From Prevotella sp. (GTDB lineage: Bacteria > Bacteroidota > Bacteroidia > Bacteroidales > Bacteroidaceae): a stretch of DNA of 64,000 bases. A model generated the notes under the pieces. That model was not told the origin of the DNA. It saw only the letters and a list, made by a program, of their open reading frames with translations, and searched no databases. Location of the stretch: contig JAEEJK010000075.1 in the NCBI GenBank assembly GCA_016281815.1, positions 1-64,000 on the forward strand, read 5' to 3'. Positions within the stretch are counted from its first letter, which is position 1; every line of letters begins with the position of its first letter. The translations under genes and the position numbers were made by a program. Below, piece by piece: positions 18,896-26,525 of the stretch.

Positions 18896-18903
18896 CAAAA
18901 ATA
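18896..18903 (-). promoter_or_regulatory. Candidate -7 box for the terminase gene
   Basis: TATTTTTG on the minus strand fits the TAnnTTTG consensus of Bacteroidetes and lies 23 bp before the ATG. No TTG is found at the expected -33 distance, so the promoter may be weak or need an activator. Confidence 0.4.
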
Positions 18904-18967
18904 AGGTGTCAAAACAAAAAAGAAAGGGCATTTTGGTCAGTTGGTGATAGTTTGGTAGTTACACAAC

Positions 18968-19000
18968 AACCTTCACCGATGGAAACCATCAGTGAAGGTT
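18968..19000. terminator. Hairpin downstream of the 60-aa gene
   Basis: AACCTTCAC-C-GATGG, loop AAA, then CCATC-A-GTGAAGGTT form a 15-bp stem with one mismatch. A T-rich run follows on the plus strand (ACTTTTTCC), while the minus strand, on which the 60-aa gene lies, has only GTTGTTGTG after it. It separates the 60-aa gene from the terminase gene and may act as a terminator or RNA end. Confidence 0.6.
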
Positions 19001-19024
19001 ACTTTTTCCTATCATGTTTTTATG

Positions 19025-19207
19025 CTATTCTTCTTCTTCTATGTCCCAAATAGATGTACCGTTGCCCAGCACTTCAGTGCCTGTGGTGATTTCAACGCCT
19101 TCTGGTGTTTTGGGGTTGTTGTTGTCATAGATGCTGATGGTTTCCATGAAATCTCCAGCGTCGATAGCCTGAATCCTGATGTCAGGGGTCAGATAGAATT
19201 TTTTCAT
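19025..19207 (-). CDS. 60-aa acidic peptide, unknown function
   Basis: A 60-residue peptide opening MKKFYLTPDIRIQAID and ending GTSIWDIEEEE. It has no signal peptide, no cysteines and a strongly acidic end. Small proteins of the form MKKxYxxPxxxV are common in Prevotella and usually unannotated. ATG start at 19207. It is followed by a stable hairpin and flanked by the terminase gene and a repeat-filled gap. The N-terminal half could be a leader-like segment and the acidic tail a core or interaction motif, but nothing nearby looks like a RiPP-modifying enzyme. Confidence 0.6.
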   Translation of the reverse strand: MKKFYLTPDIRIQAIDAGDFMETISIYDNNNPKTPEGVEITTGTEVLGNGTSIWDIEEEE

Positions 19208-19384
19208 GTCCGTATTATATTTTGTTTTATTATTTCCAGTCTTACTAATTTTCGGACAAAATTAACCCTTTTTTTTAGAATAACACGACTGATGCTATGT
19301 TTTCTTTGTTTTGTTAACGTTTTTTAAGAGATTGTCTCACCACTGTAACTACTCAGCACCCCCTGGAATGAGTATTTACTTATA

Positions 19385-19600
19385 ATATTAAAATAGGGAT
19401 ATTCCAACATAGAGAAGCAGAGGCACAGAGAGTTAAAAGAACTTGCTTATGTTGTAAGAAGAGATAATCAAAAAAAACTTCTCTTAGGAAAAAGAAAGAA
19501 AAACTGTTTGGACATGGGAGGAAAATATAAAAAGTGCCAAGGCACTCACAAAAAGGATAAATAAAAAAGGTCCTTCAATACAAAGCAATTATATTCAAGT
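19385..19600. repeat. Dispersed element A, about 200 bp (copy 1)
   Basis: The element runs from AACATAGAGAAGCAGAGGCA through TTGTAAGAAGAGATAATCAA and GGAAAAAGAAAGAAAAACTG to AAAAAGTGCCAAGGCACTCA. The same sections in the same order appear at 54450-54790, 57240-57440 and 62840-63010. GTGCC-AA-GGCAC is a small internal hairpin. No coding capacity is evident. Confidence 0.85.
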
Positions 19601-19611
19601 TTCGCAATTGC

Positions 19612-19708
19612 TCAACTTGCAAGTAGTTAAGTAGTTAAGAAGTTGTCACTTCGCTGAGAAGATGGCTTAACTACTTAACTACTTTAACTACTTTCAACTT
19701 GAGAAAGT
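19612..19708. repeat. AGTTAAGT / ACTTAACT inverted word array
   Basis: CTCAACTTGCAAGTAGTTAA and further AGTTAAG words are followed, after a 30-bp middle, by TTAACTACTTAACTACTTTA and AACTTGAGAAAGTTGAATTA. The two halves are complementary, so the array folds as a hairpin whose arms are themselves tandem repeats. A similar half lies at 16630-16685 next to the terminase stop codon. Confidence 0.8.
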
Positions 19709-19712
19709 TGAA

Positions 19713-20372
19713 TTAGTTATTTTTTACTCTTCTCTCGTTGCCCCGTTCCCAGATGGTCTGGCGGTCGGCGGCGGAGAGTCCGCCGAGGATATGGGGTGGC
19801 AGGGTGGGAGAGGTTGGTTGGGCTGCTCCTCCCAGTACATGGATGTCGGCCGCCTTCCTCCGTTGCTCAAACATATCCTCTATGCGAGTGTTGCGCCCCC
19901 TTACTTCACCGTCGATGCCTGCCTGCGCCACATCGCGGTCATAATGAATGGCATGCAGCACGGCTTGCAGACTGTCTGCCGTGAGTGAATGCTGGTTCAG
20001 TTGGATGACCAGTTGGTCAAGCCACTGGCCCACCGCTTCCTGGTCGGATTCTGAGAGTGAGGTGAATGTCTCAGACTGCCTGAAATCAGTGATGATGTCG
20101 GGCTCAGGATCAACCTCCTCAGCGACGGTCCCTTCAGTGTCGGTCCCTTCAGTGTCGGTCCCTTCAGTGTCGGTCCCTTCAGTGTCGGTCTTCTCAGCAG
20201 CGCTATCTTCTTCTGAGACCATTTCTTCAGCGATGTCTTCTTCAGTGATGACTTCTTCAGTGGTGTCAGTCGTGGCTTCTTCATGGATAGTCTCTTCAGT
20301 GACGTTCTGTTCTGTGGTTTCCATCTCATTGATGACTGTCTGCTGTCCTGTTTGTTTTTCTTCTTGATTCAT
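19713..20372 (-). CDS. Acidic repeat protein, candidate phage scaffold
   Basis: A 219-residue protein in two parts. The first 100 residues are rich in E, T and D and contain four TDTEG repeats at about 62-82, encoded by exact 15-bp DNA repeats. The second half is less biased, with a predicted helical run QEAVGQWLDQLVIQLNQH and a basic end ERGNERRVKNN. Short, acidic, helical proteins with a basic C-terminus near terminase or capsid genes are often scaffolds, but no homology is recognised. The ATG at 20372 is preferred; upstream in-frame codons read through minisatellite DNA. It lies upstream of the 60-aa peptide and terminase on the same strand. Confidence 0.6.
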   Translation of the reverse strand: MNQEEKQTGQQTVINEMETTEQNVTEETIHEEATTDTTEEVITEEDIAEEMVSEEDSAAEKTDTEGTDTEGTDTEGTDTEGTVAEEVDPEPDIITDFRQSETFTSLSESDQEAVGQWLDQLVIQLNQHSLTADSLQAVLHAIHYDRDVAQAGIDGEVRGRNTRIEDMFEQRRKAADIHVLGGAAQPTSPTLPPHILGGLSAADRQTIWERGNERRVKNN

Positions 20373-20431
20373 TTTTTTCACGTTTTGGTAAATATTGTTT
20401 CTGGAATTGTCGAATAGTTCTTTCTCGCTCA

Positions 20432-20735
20432 ATCGGTTTTTCTCACGAATTTTCGAATTATCGAATTTTTTTGTGCTCTCCAATTCTCTAATTCGCTAAT
20501 TCGGGATTTACTTTTTTTTCTCACGAATTTTCGAATTATCGAATTTTTTTGTGCTCTCCAATTCTCTAATTCGCTAATTCGGGATTTTATTTTTACTCAC
20601 GAATTATCGAATTTTTCTGTGTTCACCAATTCTCTAATTCGCTAATTCGGGATTTACTTTTTTTCTCACGAATTTTCGAATTATCGAATTTTTTTATGCT
20701 CACCAATTCTCTCATTCGCTCATTCGGGATTTTTA
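20432..20735. repeat. 75-bp minisatellite, second locus (about 4 units)
   Basis: ATTCGGGAT recurs at 20499, 20577, 20645 and 20722, spacings of 78, 68 and 77 bp. The units match those at 1-490 in word order (TCACGAATT, TCGAATT, GTGCTC, CAATTCTCTAATTC). The sequence decays after 20735. Confidence 0.92.
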
Positions 20736-21125
20736 CTTTCAAGAATGGTTCATATTCGTCTCATTTTCACATTCGGGGTTTATCGCTGCAAAATTACAGT
20801 CGTGAAAAGAGAAAGACATGTCATTTTGCGGATGGTGTAGATCAAAACCGAATTTTGCGTGACTTAGTTACGTCATCTTCGTCATCTACGTCGTTTTTTT
20901 CTTTCCCCACGATAGCAGACGGTCATGATCTGCTGTTGTAAGAATGACGGCAACAGATTGGGTATTAGTTAGTTGTGGGTCTGATGATGTTTTCTGCATA
21001 TTTTGCTGATGAAAAAAGGCCTGTTCGTTTTTTCTTTTCCTTTACCTTTGCCTCGAGTTTTGTATATGGGTGGCAGGATCAGTTCCACCTTTAGTTGAAG
21101 GATAACAATATTAGTATCAAAGACC
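20736..21125. other. Intergenic region with a candidate promoter
   Basis: This 390-bp gap separates divergent genes. A TACCTTTG -7 box at 21043-21050 lies about 75 bp before the plus-strand gene at 21126; the -33 position reads CTGTTCG, a poor match. GTCATCTTCGTCATCTACGT near 20873-20892 is a short imperfect direct repeat. No ORF worth calling was seen. Confidence 0.5.
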
Positions 21126-21581
21126 ATGAAAAAGAAAAAGAAGGTGTCCCGTCGTTCGTCTTTTGAATACCGCGACGACCGGAGCCGTGAATTGTTGGAG
21201 GTATTCAACCGTGAGTTGGGAACAAGACCATTTGAGTCAGTAAAATCGGTGCTCGGCCGGGTAGTCAATATGCCATCGAGCCGGTTTTGGGTGAGTGAGG
21301 AACGAGCCTTCCGGGTGGTGTCCGCCATGCTGCGGGGGAAGAGAGACGGCGGTCGCTGTCTGCTCCGCCGTGAGATGTATGAGGAGATTGCGCGCCGGTG
21401 TGAGTCTATGAGGGAGGAGCATCCTGAGTGGCCGCTCTGCATGTGTGTCTGGTATGTGGTCTGCCGCCCCGCCCCGAAATTCTATCTGTCGGTGGAGACT
21501 GCCCATACCATCATCACTGAGACCAGGAGGCAATGTATCAGAGAACGGATGCAAAGGTTGCAGCACTTGTTGTCGGCGTGA
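21126..21581 (+). CDS. Hypothetical basic protein upstream of a rhomboid gene
   Basis: A 151-residue protein with a very basic start (MKKKKKVSRRSSFEYRDDRSR). The rest is helical and Arg-rich, with several cysteines (CLLRREMYEEIARRC, LCMCVWYVVCR). No known domain is recognised. It overlaps the following rhomboid gene by 49 bp in a different frame, so the two are probably translated from one mRNA. The cysteine spacing could bind a metal or be structural. The promoter is likely at 21043. Confidence 0.65.
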   Translation: MKKKKKVSRRSSFEYRDDRSRELLEVFNRELGTRPFESVKSVLGRVVNMPSSRFWVSEERAFRVVSAMLRGKRDGGRCLLRREMYEEIARRCESMREEHPEWPLCMCVWYVVCRPAPKFYLSVETAHTIITETRRQCIRERMQRLQHLLSA

Positions 21582-22042
21582 CGGTGCTCGGCATCACCCT
21601 TCTGCGGGCAGCAGGCATTCCCCTGTTCGAGGGCGTGGGCATAGCGGAGGGCTGTTCGCCGGCAGACCGTCTGCTCCATCCGCTGGTGCATGGCGGATGG
21701 CTCCACGCCTTGGTCAATGTCTACGTGCTCTGGCAGTTGGTGTTTTTCTTTCCTGTCAGCCTGCGCCTGTTGCTGGCCGCCTATGTGCTGGCATGCGGCT
21801 GTCCCGTCGTGGTGGCGGTATGGACCATCTTACCGTCACCATCACATGTCGTCGTCGGCCTGTCAGGTGTCGACTACGTGCTGATGGGGTGGCTCATGCC
21901 CAGTGTTCCCCGCCGGTTGCGTTTCAACGCCATGGTGGTTGGCTGGATGCTGGCGGGCATGGTAGCGGGCAGTGTGGCGGTGGGGATGCACCTCTATTGT
22001 TACCTGTGCGGGACTATTGTGGGGTGGAGTCGGCGGCTGTGA
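21533..22042 (+). CDS. Rhomboid-family intramembrane serine protease
   Basis: A 169-residue membrane protein of minimal rhomboid type, with six hydrophobic segments. Family motifs are in order: HGGWLHALVN at 53-62 (loop/helix His and Asn), GLSG at 109-112 with the catalytic serine at 111, and GMHLYCYLCG with the catalytic histidine at 153. Rhomboids cut transmembrane substrates within the membrane. The start is fixed by GACCAGGAGGCA just before ATG, an unusually strong Shine-Dalgarno for Bacteroidetes. The start lies inside the previous gene, and the end overlaps the convergent DUF4236 gene by 29 bp. The short length puts it among the smallest rhomboids. Confidence 0.85.
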   Translation: MYQRTDAKVAALVVGVTVLGITLLRAAGIPLFEGVGIAEGCSPADRLLHPLVHGGWLHALVNVYVLWQLVFFFPVSLRLLLAAYVLACGCPVVVAVWTILPSPSHVVVGLSGVDYVLMGWLMPSVPRRLRFNAMVVGWMLAGMVAGSVAVGMHLYCYLCGTIVGWSRRL

Positions 22043-22748
22043 TCTGCCGTAGGCCCTCGGCATAGTCCTGTTCGATGGCAGCGAGCGCCTCGTCGAACTC
22101 CATGCCGAGCACGGGCACGCCGAGGGGCTTGATGTTGGTGTACATGATGTCGAGGATCTCGTTGTGTGCCTTGTTGAGCGCCTCCACGGTGTCGGCCTCA
22201 GCCATTTTCTCCACCAGTTGCTCCACTGCGCCGACATAGGCTTTGGCAGGTGCTGAGGACGTGCGCTTGGCACCGCTGCTTCCCGTTTTTCGTCCGCTAC
22301 TCTCGGTCTTGCTGGTCGTTGTTCTCCGCGTTGTAGTCCGGGTGTTTTTTTTCCTGGAAGTGGTTTTCGGCTCCTCATATTCCTCGTCCTCCTCAAGGCC
22401 CACCTCCGTCTTTGCCTTGCTCTTGGAGATGAAGAAGGCGATGATGCCCACGGGGATGGCGGCGATGAGCATGCCGACGAAAAGATTGAAATTCTGGAGG
22501 GCTATCCCCAGTCCGTAGCCGATGGCGATGGTGACGATGGCCGCGCCAAGCCCCCACAGCAGGCTGGATCCGATTTTCGTCTTGTTGTAGATGCCGGTAC
22601 CTCGGATGCTGGAGTTGAAATAGACTCCCTTTTTGCTGATGTTGATTTTGGCACCCCTCGGACCGATGGAGAGGCTTGGACCTGTCTTGTTGAGGTAGAG
22701 GGTGACTCCCGGCAGCAGTTTGATAGTTTTTCTGAAATAGGTTGGCAT
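22014..22748 (-). CDS. DUF4236-domain membrane protein
   Basis: A 244-residue protein. Residues 1-55 match DUF4236 (FRKTIKLLPGVTLYLNKTGP, GPRGAKINISKKGVYFNSSI). Two membrane segments follow at about 60-110 (LLWGLGAAIVTIAIGYGLGI and NLFVGMLIAAIPVGIIAFFI). Next comes a linker of T, S, K and R (RKKNTRTTTRRTTTSKTESS), then a helical C-terminal domain with VEQLVEKMAEADTVEALNKA. DUF4236 is found in membrane proteins of unknown function. ATG start at 22748. It converges with the rhomboid gene and follows the copper-ATPase gene on the minus strand. Confidence 0.85.
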   Translation of the reverse strand: MPTYFRKTIKLLPGVTLYLNKTGPSLSIGPRGAKINISKKGVYFNSSIRGTGIYNKTKIGSSLLWGLGAAIVTIAIGYGLGIALQNFNLFVGMLIAAIPVGIIAFFISKSKAKTEVGLEEDEEYEEPKTTSRKKNTRTTTRRTTTSKTESSGRKTGSSGAKRTSSAPAKAYVGAVEQLVEKMAEADTVEALNKAHNEILDIMYTNIKPLGVPVLGMEFDEALAAIEQDYAEGLRQITAADSTPQ

Positions 22749-22754
22749 GATGAT

Positions 22755-22806
22755 AAATATTGAAAATTGAAGATTGAAAATTGAAAATTAAGATTGAAAA
22801 TTGAAA
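22755..22806. repeat. ATTGAAGATTGAAAA heptamer array
   Basis: ATTGAAAA/ATTGAAGA words fill the gap between the P-type ATPase stop and the DUF4236 start, as in the gaps around the dcp and OPT genes. Confidence 0.85.
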
Positions 22807-22812
22807 CTTATA

Positions 22813-24801
22813 TTAAGGGGTTGGGGTCCAATTCAGCCGGAGGCTGTTGAGGACGACGCTGAGGCTGGAGCAAGCCATCAGTGCGCTGGCAAGGGTGGGG
22901 GTGAGTTGAAAGTCGATGCCGGCGATCCGGAGCACGCCAGCGGCGAGGGGGATGCATACCACATTATATATAAAAGCCCAGAACAGGTTTTGGCGGATCA
23001 TGCCCACCGTGCGCTGACTCAGCGTCAGAGCCTCGGGGATGCGTCTGAGGTCGTCGCTCATGAGGGTCATCTGCGCCACGTCGATGGCCACATCGGTGCC
23101 CTTTCCCATGGCGACACTCACATCTGCTATAGCCAGCGCCTGTGAGTCGTTGATGCCGTCGCCCACCATCGCCACGCGGTGTCCCTCCGCCTGCAGTTGG
23201 CGCACCAGGTTTTCCTTGTCTTGTGGTTGCACACGACTGCGGTAATGGCTGATGCCGGCCTGCTGAGCCCAGTAGGCGGCTGCTTCCTCACGGTCGCCGC
23301 TCATCATGTGTACCTCAACCCCCATCTGGCGGAGTTTTTCGATGGCATCGCGGGCATGCGGCTTGAGTGTCTCGCGCTCCTCCATGGGCAACTGGTCGGC
23401 TTTGGTGAAGTCGATGGCGGGATTGGGGATGGTGAGTGTCCCCGTCTTGTCAATCACCATGGTGTCAATGCGCTCAATGCGCTCCAGGGCAGTAGCGTCC
23501 TTGATGAGAATGCCTTCCTTTGCAGCCTTGCCCATGCCCACCATCAGGGCGGTGGGGGTGGCGAGGCCGAGAGCGCATGGGCATGCCACGACGAGTACCG
23601 CCACGGCAGACATGATGGCCTGTGGCAAGGCATTGTTGCCGCCTACGGCCCACCATGTGAGGAAGGTGACCAGGGCGATGGCCGCCACAGCGGGAACGAA
23701 GAAGAGGGCGATGCGGTCGACGGTTCGCTGTACGGGTGCCTTGCTGCCCTGTGCCTGTTCCACCATGCGGATGATCTGTGCCAGGGCGGTGTCCTCACCC
23801 GTCTTTCTGGCCCGCATGCGCAGTTTTCCCTGGCTGACGATGGTGCCGGCGAGCACGCTGCTGCCCTGTTGCTTCAGCACTGGAGACGGTTCGCCGGTGA
23901 TCATCGATTCGTCGACGTAGGCACCGTCGGCGGTCATGAAACTGCTGGCCCATCTCACGCTGCCATCTACCGGGATGCGCCCACCAGCGATCACTTCGAT
24001 GACATCACCCGGTTGTATGGTGGCGATGGGCACCTCCTCGAAGAGACCTGTGCTCTGTTTCTCGTCCGACGTGTCCGACGTGTCTGACTTTTCTGACGTG
24101 TCGGAAAAATCTCCTTTATACAGGCGGGCAGTCTTGGGCGTCATCCCCATGAGTTGGCGGATGGCGCTGGCTGTCGATTTCCTGGCATGTTGTTCCAACA
24201 GTCTTCCAGTGAGGACGAAGGTAATGATCATCACCGACGCATCAAAATAGGTGTGCCACGCGATGCCTCGTCCGCCCCAGAGCCGATCGCCTGCGAACGT
24301 GTTGATGGTGCTGAAGATGAAGGTAATGCCGGTGCTGAGGGCCACCAATGTGTCCATGCTGGCGGTGAGATGGACCAGTTGCCGAGCGGCCCGCACGAAA
24401 AATTCTCTTCCGCAATAAATAAGGTTGGCGAGCGCGATGATCAGGGCGGTCTGGTTGGCGGCATCGCGGCTCCCCGTAGGAATCCATCCCATGCCCACCG
24501 CCATCACCAACAAGGCGAACACCCATGATATCAGTACCTTGCGGCGGAGGGAAGTGTATTCGCGGCGCTCTGTCTCTGCCACGCTCTGCTCATCGTCGAT
24601 GACGAGGTCGAAGCCGATGGCGTTCAACTCACGCTTCATGTCCTCGGGAGTGATGACCTGTTCATCCCAATCGACCACTGCCATGCGGGTGGGCAGTGAG
24701 ACAGAGACCTCCCGCACGCCGTCGAGGGAGCGAAGGCGGCGCTCCACATTGGCGGCGCAAGCGGCGCAGGCCATACCGATAATGGGAATGTTTTTCTTCA
24801 T
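22813..24801 (-). CDS. copA: Copper-type P1B ATPase with a minimal nucleotide-binding domain
   Basis: A 662-residue heavy-metal ATPase. An N-terminal HMA domain has GMACAAC at 9-15. Membrane helices frame CPCALGLATP, the copper/silver-type site. ITGEPSP is the actuator loop, DKTGTLT has its phosphorylated Asp at 451, and GDGINDSQAL is the hinge. Only 52 residues separate Asp451 from the SGDREE aspartate at 503, where the family usually has an N-domain of well over 100 residues including the SEHP motif; that domain is almost absent. Function as a copper or silver exporter follows from family motifs; how ATP would bind is unclear. It shares a strand with DUF4236 and starts near a TCTAGA-type array. 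Confidence 0.9.
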   Translation of the reverse strand: MKKNIPIIGMACAACAANVERRLRSLDGVREVSVSLPTRMAVVDWDEQVITPEDMKRELNAIGFDLVIDDEQSVAETERREYTSLRRKVLISWVFALLVMAVGMGWIPTGSRDAANQTALIIALANLIYCGREFFVRAARQLVHLTASMDTLVALSTGITFIFSTINTFAGDRLWGGRGIAWHTYFDASVMIITFVLTGRLLEQHARKSTASAIRQLMGMTPKTARLYKGDFSDTSEKSDTSDTSDEKQSTGLFEEVPIATIQPGDVIEVIAGGRIPVDGSVRWASSFMTADGAYVDESMITGEPSPVLKQQGSSVLAGTIVSQGKLRMRARKTGEDTALAQIIRMVEQAQGSKAPVQRTVDRIALFFVPAVAAIALVTFLTWWAVGGNNALPQAIMSAVAVLVVACPCALGLATPTALMVGMGKAAKEGILIKDATALERIERIDTMVIDKTGTLTIPNPAIDFTKADQLPMEERETLKPHARDAIEKLRQMGVEVHMMSGDREEAAAYWAQQAGISHYRSRVQPQDKENLVRQLQAEGHRVAMVGDGINDSQALAIADVSVAMGKGTDVAIDVAQMTLMSDDLRRIPEALTLSQRTVGMIRQNLFWAFIYNVVCIPLAAGVLRIAGIDFQLTPTLASALMACSSLSVVLNSLRLNWTPTP

Positions 24802-24821
24802 CGAGGATGGTTTTTTAAGAG

Positions 24822-24900
24822 ATACTAGATATGCTAGAGATACTAGATATGCTAAATATACTAGAGATACTAGATGTACTAGAGATACTCGAGATGCTGG
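24822..24900. repeat. CTAGAGATA / ACTAGATAT array
   Basis: Words of nine to ten bases with a CTAGA core (ACTAGATATGCTAGAGATAC and relatives) fill the gap before the deoxynucleoside kinase promoter. The period and core match the arrays at 13445-13519 and 25680-25738. Confidence 0.9.
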
Positions 24901-24957
24901 ATTTTCAGATTATACTAAAGATTCCGGCGCGAAATTACAAAAAAATAATCGCTTTGC

Positions 24958-24987
24958 TTGTGTATTGACAAAAAATCGTTATCTTTG
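24958..24987 (+). promoter_or_regulatory. Bacteroidetes-type promoter for the deoxynucleoside kinase pair
   Basis: TTG at 24958-24960, a 19-bp spacer and TATCTTTG at 24980-24987 match the TTG-N19-TAnnTTTG consensus. Transcription would start near 24994, about 75 bp before the GTG start at 25070. Confidence 0.85.
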
Positions 24988-25069
24988 CCGAAAAATCAGC
25001 GAGAAAGCATCAGCATCCAAGCAGCATTCCAACTGCAACCCAGCGACAACTAACCCCCACATTCTTACC

Positions 25070-25684
25070 GTGCACATCGTCATTGCAGGAAATATTGGCA
25101 GCGGAAAGACCACGCTCACCCATCTGCTCGCCCAGCACTATGGCTGGACGCCACAGTTTGAGTCTGTCGATTTCAACCCATATCTTGAAGACTACTACAA
25201 GGACATCCCCAGATGGTCGTTTGCCCTGGAGGTGTATTTCCTTAAGCAGCGTTTCAAGGACCTGCTCGCCATCACCCAATCGGAAAAATCTGTCATTCAG
25301 GACAGAAGCATCTTTGAGGGTGTCTATGTCTTCACAGCGAACAATCATGCGATGGGCAACCTCGATGACCGCGATTTCCAGTGCTATATGGAACTGTTTG
25401 AGTCGATGATGTCTGTGGTGCGTGTGCCCGACCTGATGATTTACCTGAGAGCCTCCATTCCGCATCTGGTGGAAAACATCCAGAAGCGTGGACGCGAATA
25501 CGAGCAGCAGATACAACTGGATTATCTGAAAAACCTCAACAAACTCTACGATGAGTTCATCTATGAGCACTACCCAGGCAAAGTGCTCACTGTGGAGGTC
25601 GACGACCTCGACTTCCTCCACAAGAAGGCCGATTTGGCGGGTATCATCAACAGCATCGACACCCTCCTCTTTGGATTCTTCTAG
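25070..25684 (+). CDS. Deoxynucleoside kinase (first of a tandem pair)
   Basis: A 204-residue cytoplasmic kinase that phosphorylates deoxynucleosides in the salvage pathway. The P-loop is GNIGSGKT at residues 7-14. The signature QDRSIFEG (DRS) and the LID arginines KRGREYEQQI are both present. The start is a GTG at 25070: no ATG exists before the P-loop, and the encoded MHIVIAGNIG aligns with MHIAVAGNIG of the second gene. The two copies resemble the tandem dAK/dGK pair of Lactobacillus, whose products form heterodimers, so these may pair as well. The specific base preference cannot be read from sequence. Confidence 0.9.
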   Translation: MHIVIAGNIGSGKTTLTHLLAQHYGWTPQFESVDFNPYLEDYYKDIPRWSFALEVYFLKQRFKDLLAITQSEKSVIQDRSIFEGVYVFTANNHAMGNLDDRDFQCYMELFESMMSVVRVPDLMIYLRASIPHLVENIQKRGREYEQQIQLDYLKNLNKLYDEFIYEHYPGKVLTVEVDDLDFLHKKADLAGIINSIDTLLFGFF

Positions 25685-25738
25685 AAATCTAGAAGATCTA
25701 GAAGATCTAGAAAATCTAGAGAATCTAGAAAATCTTTA
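25680..25738. repeat. TCTAGAAGA 9-bp array between the kinase genes
   Basis: Six TCTAGA-core words at nine-base spacing lie between the two kinase genes, beginning at the first stop codon. The array is unbroken and each word differs by one or two bases. Confidence 0.9.
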
Positions 25739-25759
25739 AAAATCTCAAATCCACAAAAT

Positions 25760-26389
25760 ATGCACATAGCAGTAGCCGGCAACATTGGCAGCGGAAAAAC
25801 CACCCTCACCCGCATGCTCGCCAAACGATATGGGTGGGAGCCTCGGTATGAACCCGTCGACAACAACCCATATCTCGATGATTTCTATGCAGATATGGAG
25901 CGGTGGTCGTTCAATCTGCAGATTTATTTTCTCAACAAACGCTTCAAGGAGGTGGTGGAAATCTCAAAATATGACGGATATATCATCCAAGACCGCACCA
26001 TCTTTGAGGATGCCCGCATCTTTGCTCCCAATTTGCATGATATGGGGATGATGAGCGACCGAGACTTTGCCAACTACAGCGACCTCTTCGACCTAATGAT
26101 CTCGCTTGTGGGACTTCCCGACCTGATGATCTACATCCGTTCCACCATTCCCAACCTGGTGGCGCAGATCTCCAAGCGTGGGAGAGAGTTTGAGAAGTCC
26201 ATCCGCATCGATTACCTGCAAGGACTCAACGAACGCTACGAGAACTGGATTGCCGACTACAAGGGCAGGCTCATCATCGTTGATGGCGACACCTGCAAGT
26301 TTGAGAGCAACCCAAGTGACTTCCAACGGTTGACAGACAGTATTGATGCCCAATTGTATGGATTGTTCCCTTTTGGTGACACCGAATAA
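25760..26389 (+). CDS. Deoxynucleoside kinase (second of a tandem pair)
   Basis: A 209-residue paralogue of the preceding gene. P-loop GNIGSGKT at 7-14, QDRTIFED in place of QDRSIFEG, and KRGREFEKSI in the LID. Many positions are shared (WSFNLQIYFL versus WSFALEVYFL), while the residues after QDR and in the substrate helix differ, which suggests different nucleoside preferences. ATG start at 25760. It is separated by 75 bp of TCTAGA words and is probably transcribed from the promoter at 24958. Confidence 0.93.
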   Translation: MHIAVAGNIGSGKTTLTRMLAKRYGWEPRYEPVDNNPYLDDFYADMERWSFNLQIYFLNKRFKEVVEISKYDGYIIQDRTIFEDARIFAPNLHDMGMMSDRDFANYSDLFDLMISLVGLPDLMIYIRSTIPNLVAQISKRGREFEKSIRIDYLQGLNERYENWIADYKGRLIIVDGDTCKFESNPSDFQRLTDSIDAQLYGLFPFGDTE

Positions 26390-26418
26390 CTTTTTGCATT
26401 TTTTAATGTTTTCGTTTA

Positions 26419-26447
26419 TTGTTTCACAGGAAAAAGTGTTAATTTTG
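26419..26447 (+). promoter_or_regulatory. Promoter for the dockerin gene
   Basis: TTG at 26419-26421 is followed after 18 bp by TAATTTTG at 26440-26447, a good match to the Bacteroidetes consensus. The first dockerin gene starts 79 bp downstream. Confidence 0.75.
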
Positions 26448-26525
26448 CACTCAAAATCAAAAGGATAGAAACCAAAAGGATTAAATTGAGTACCTAACAA
26501 ACTGATACTCAATAAGTTTAGTTGA

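Noticed and set aside
24425..25069. Long N-terminal extension of the first deoxynucleoside kinase
   Set aside because: The extension runs antisense through copA and the CTAGA array; alignment to the paralogue fixes the start at GTG 25070.
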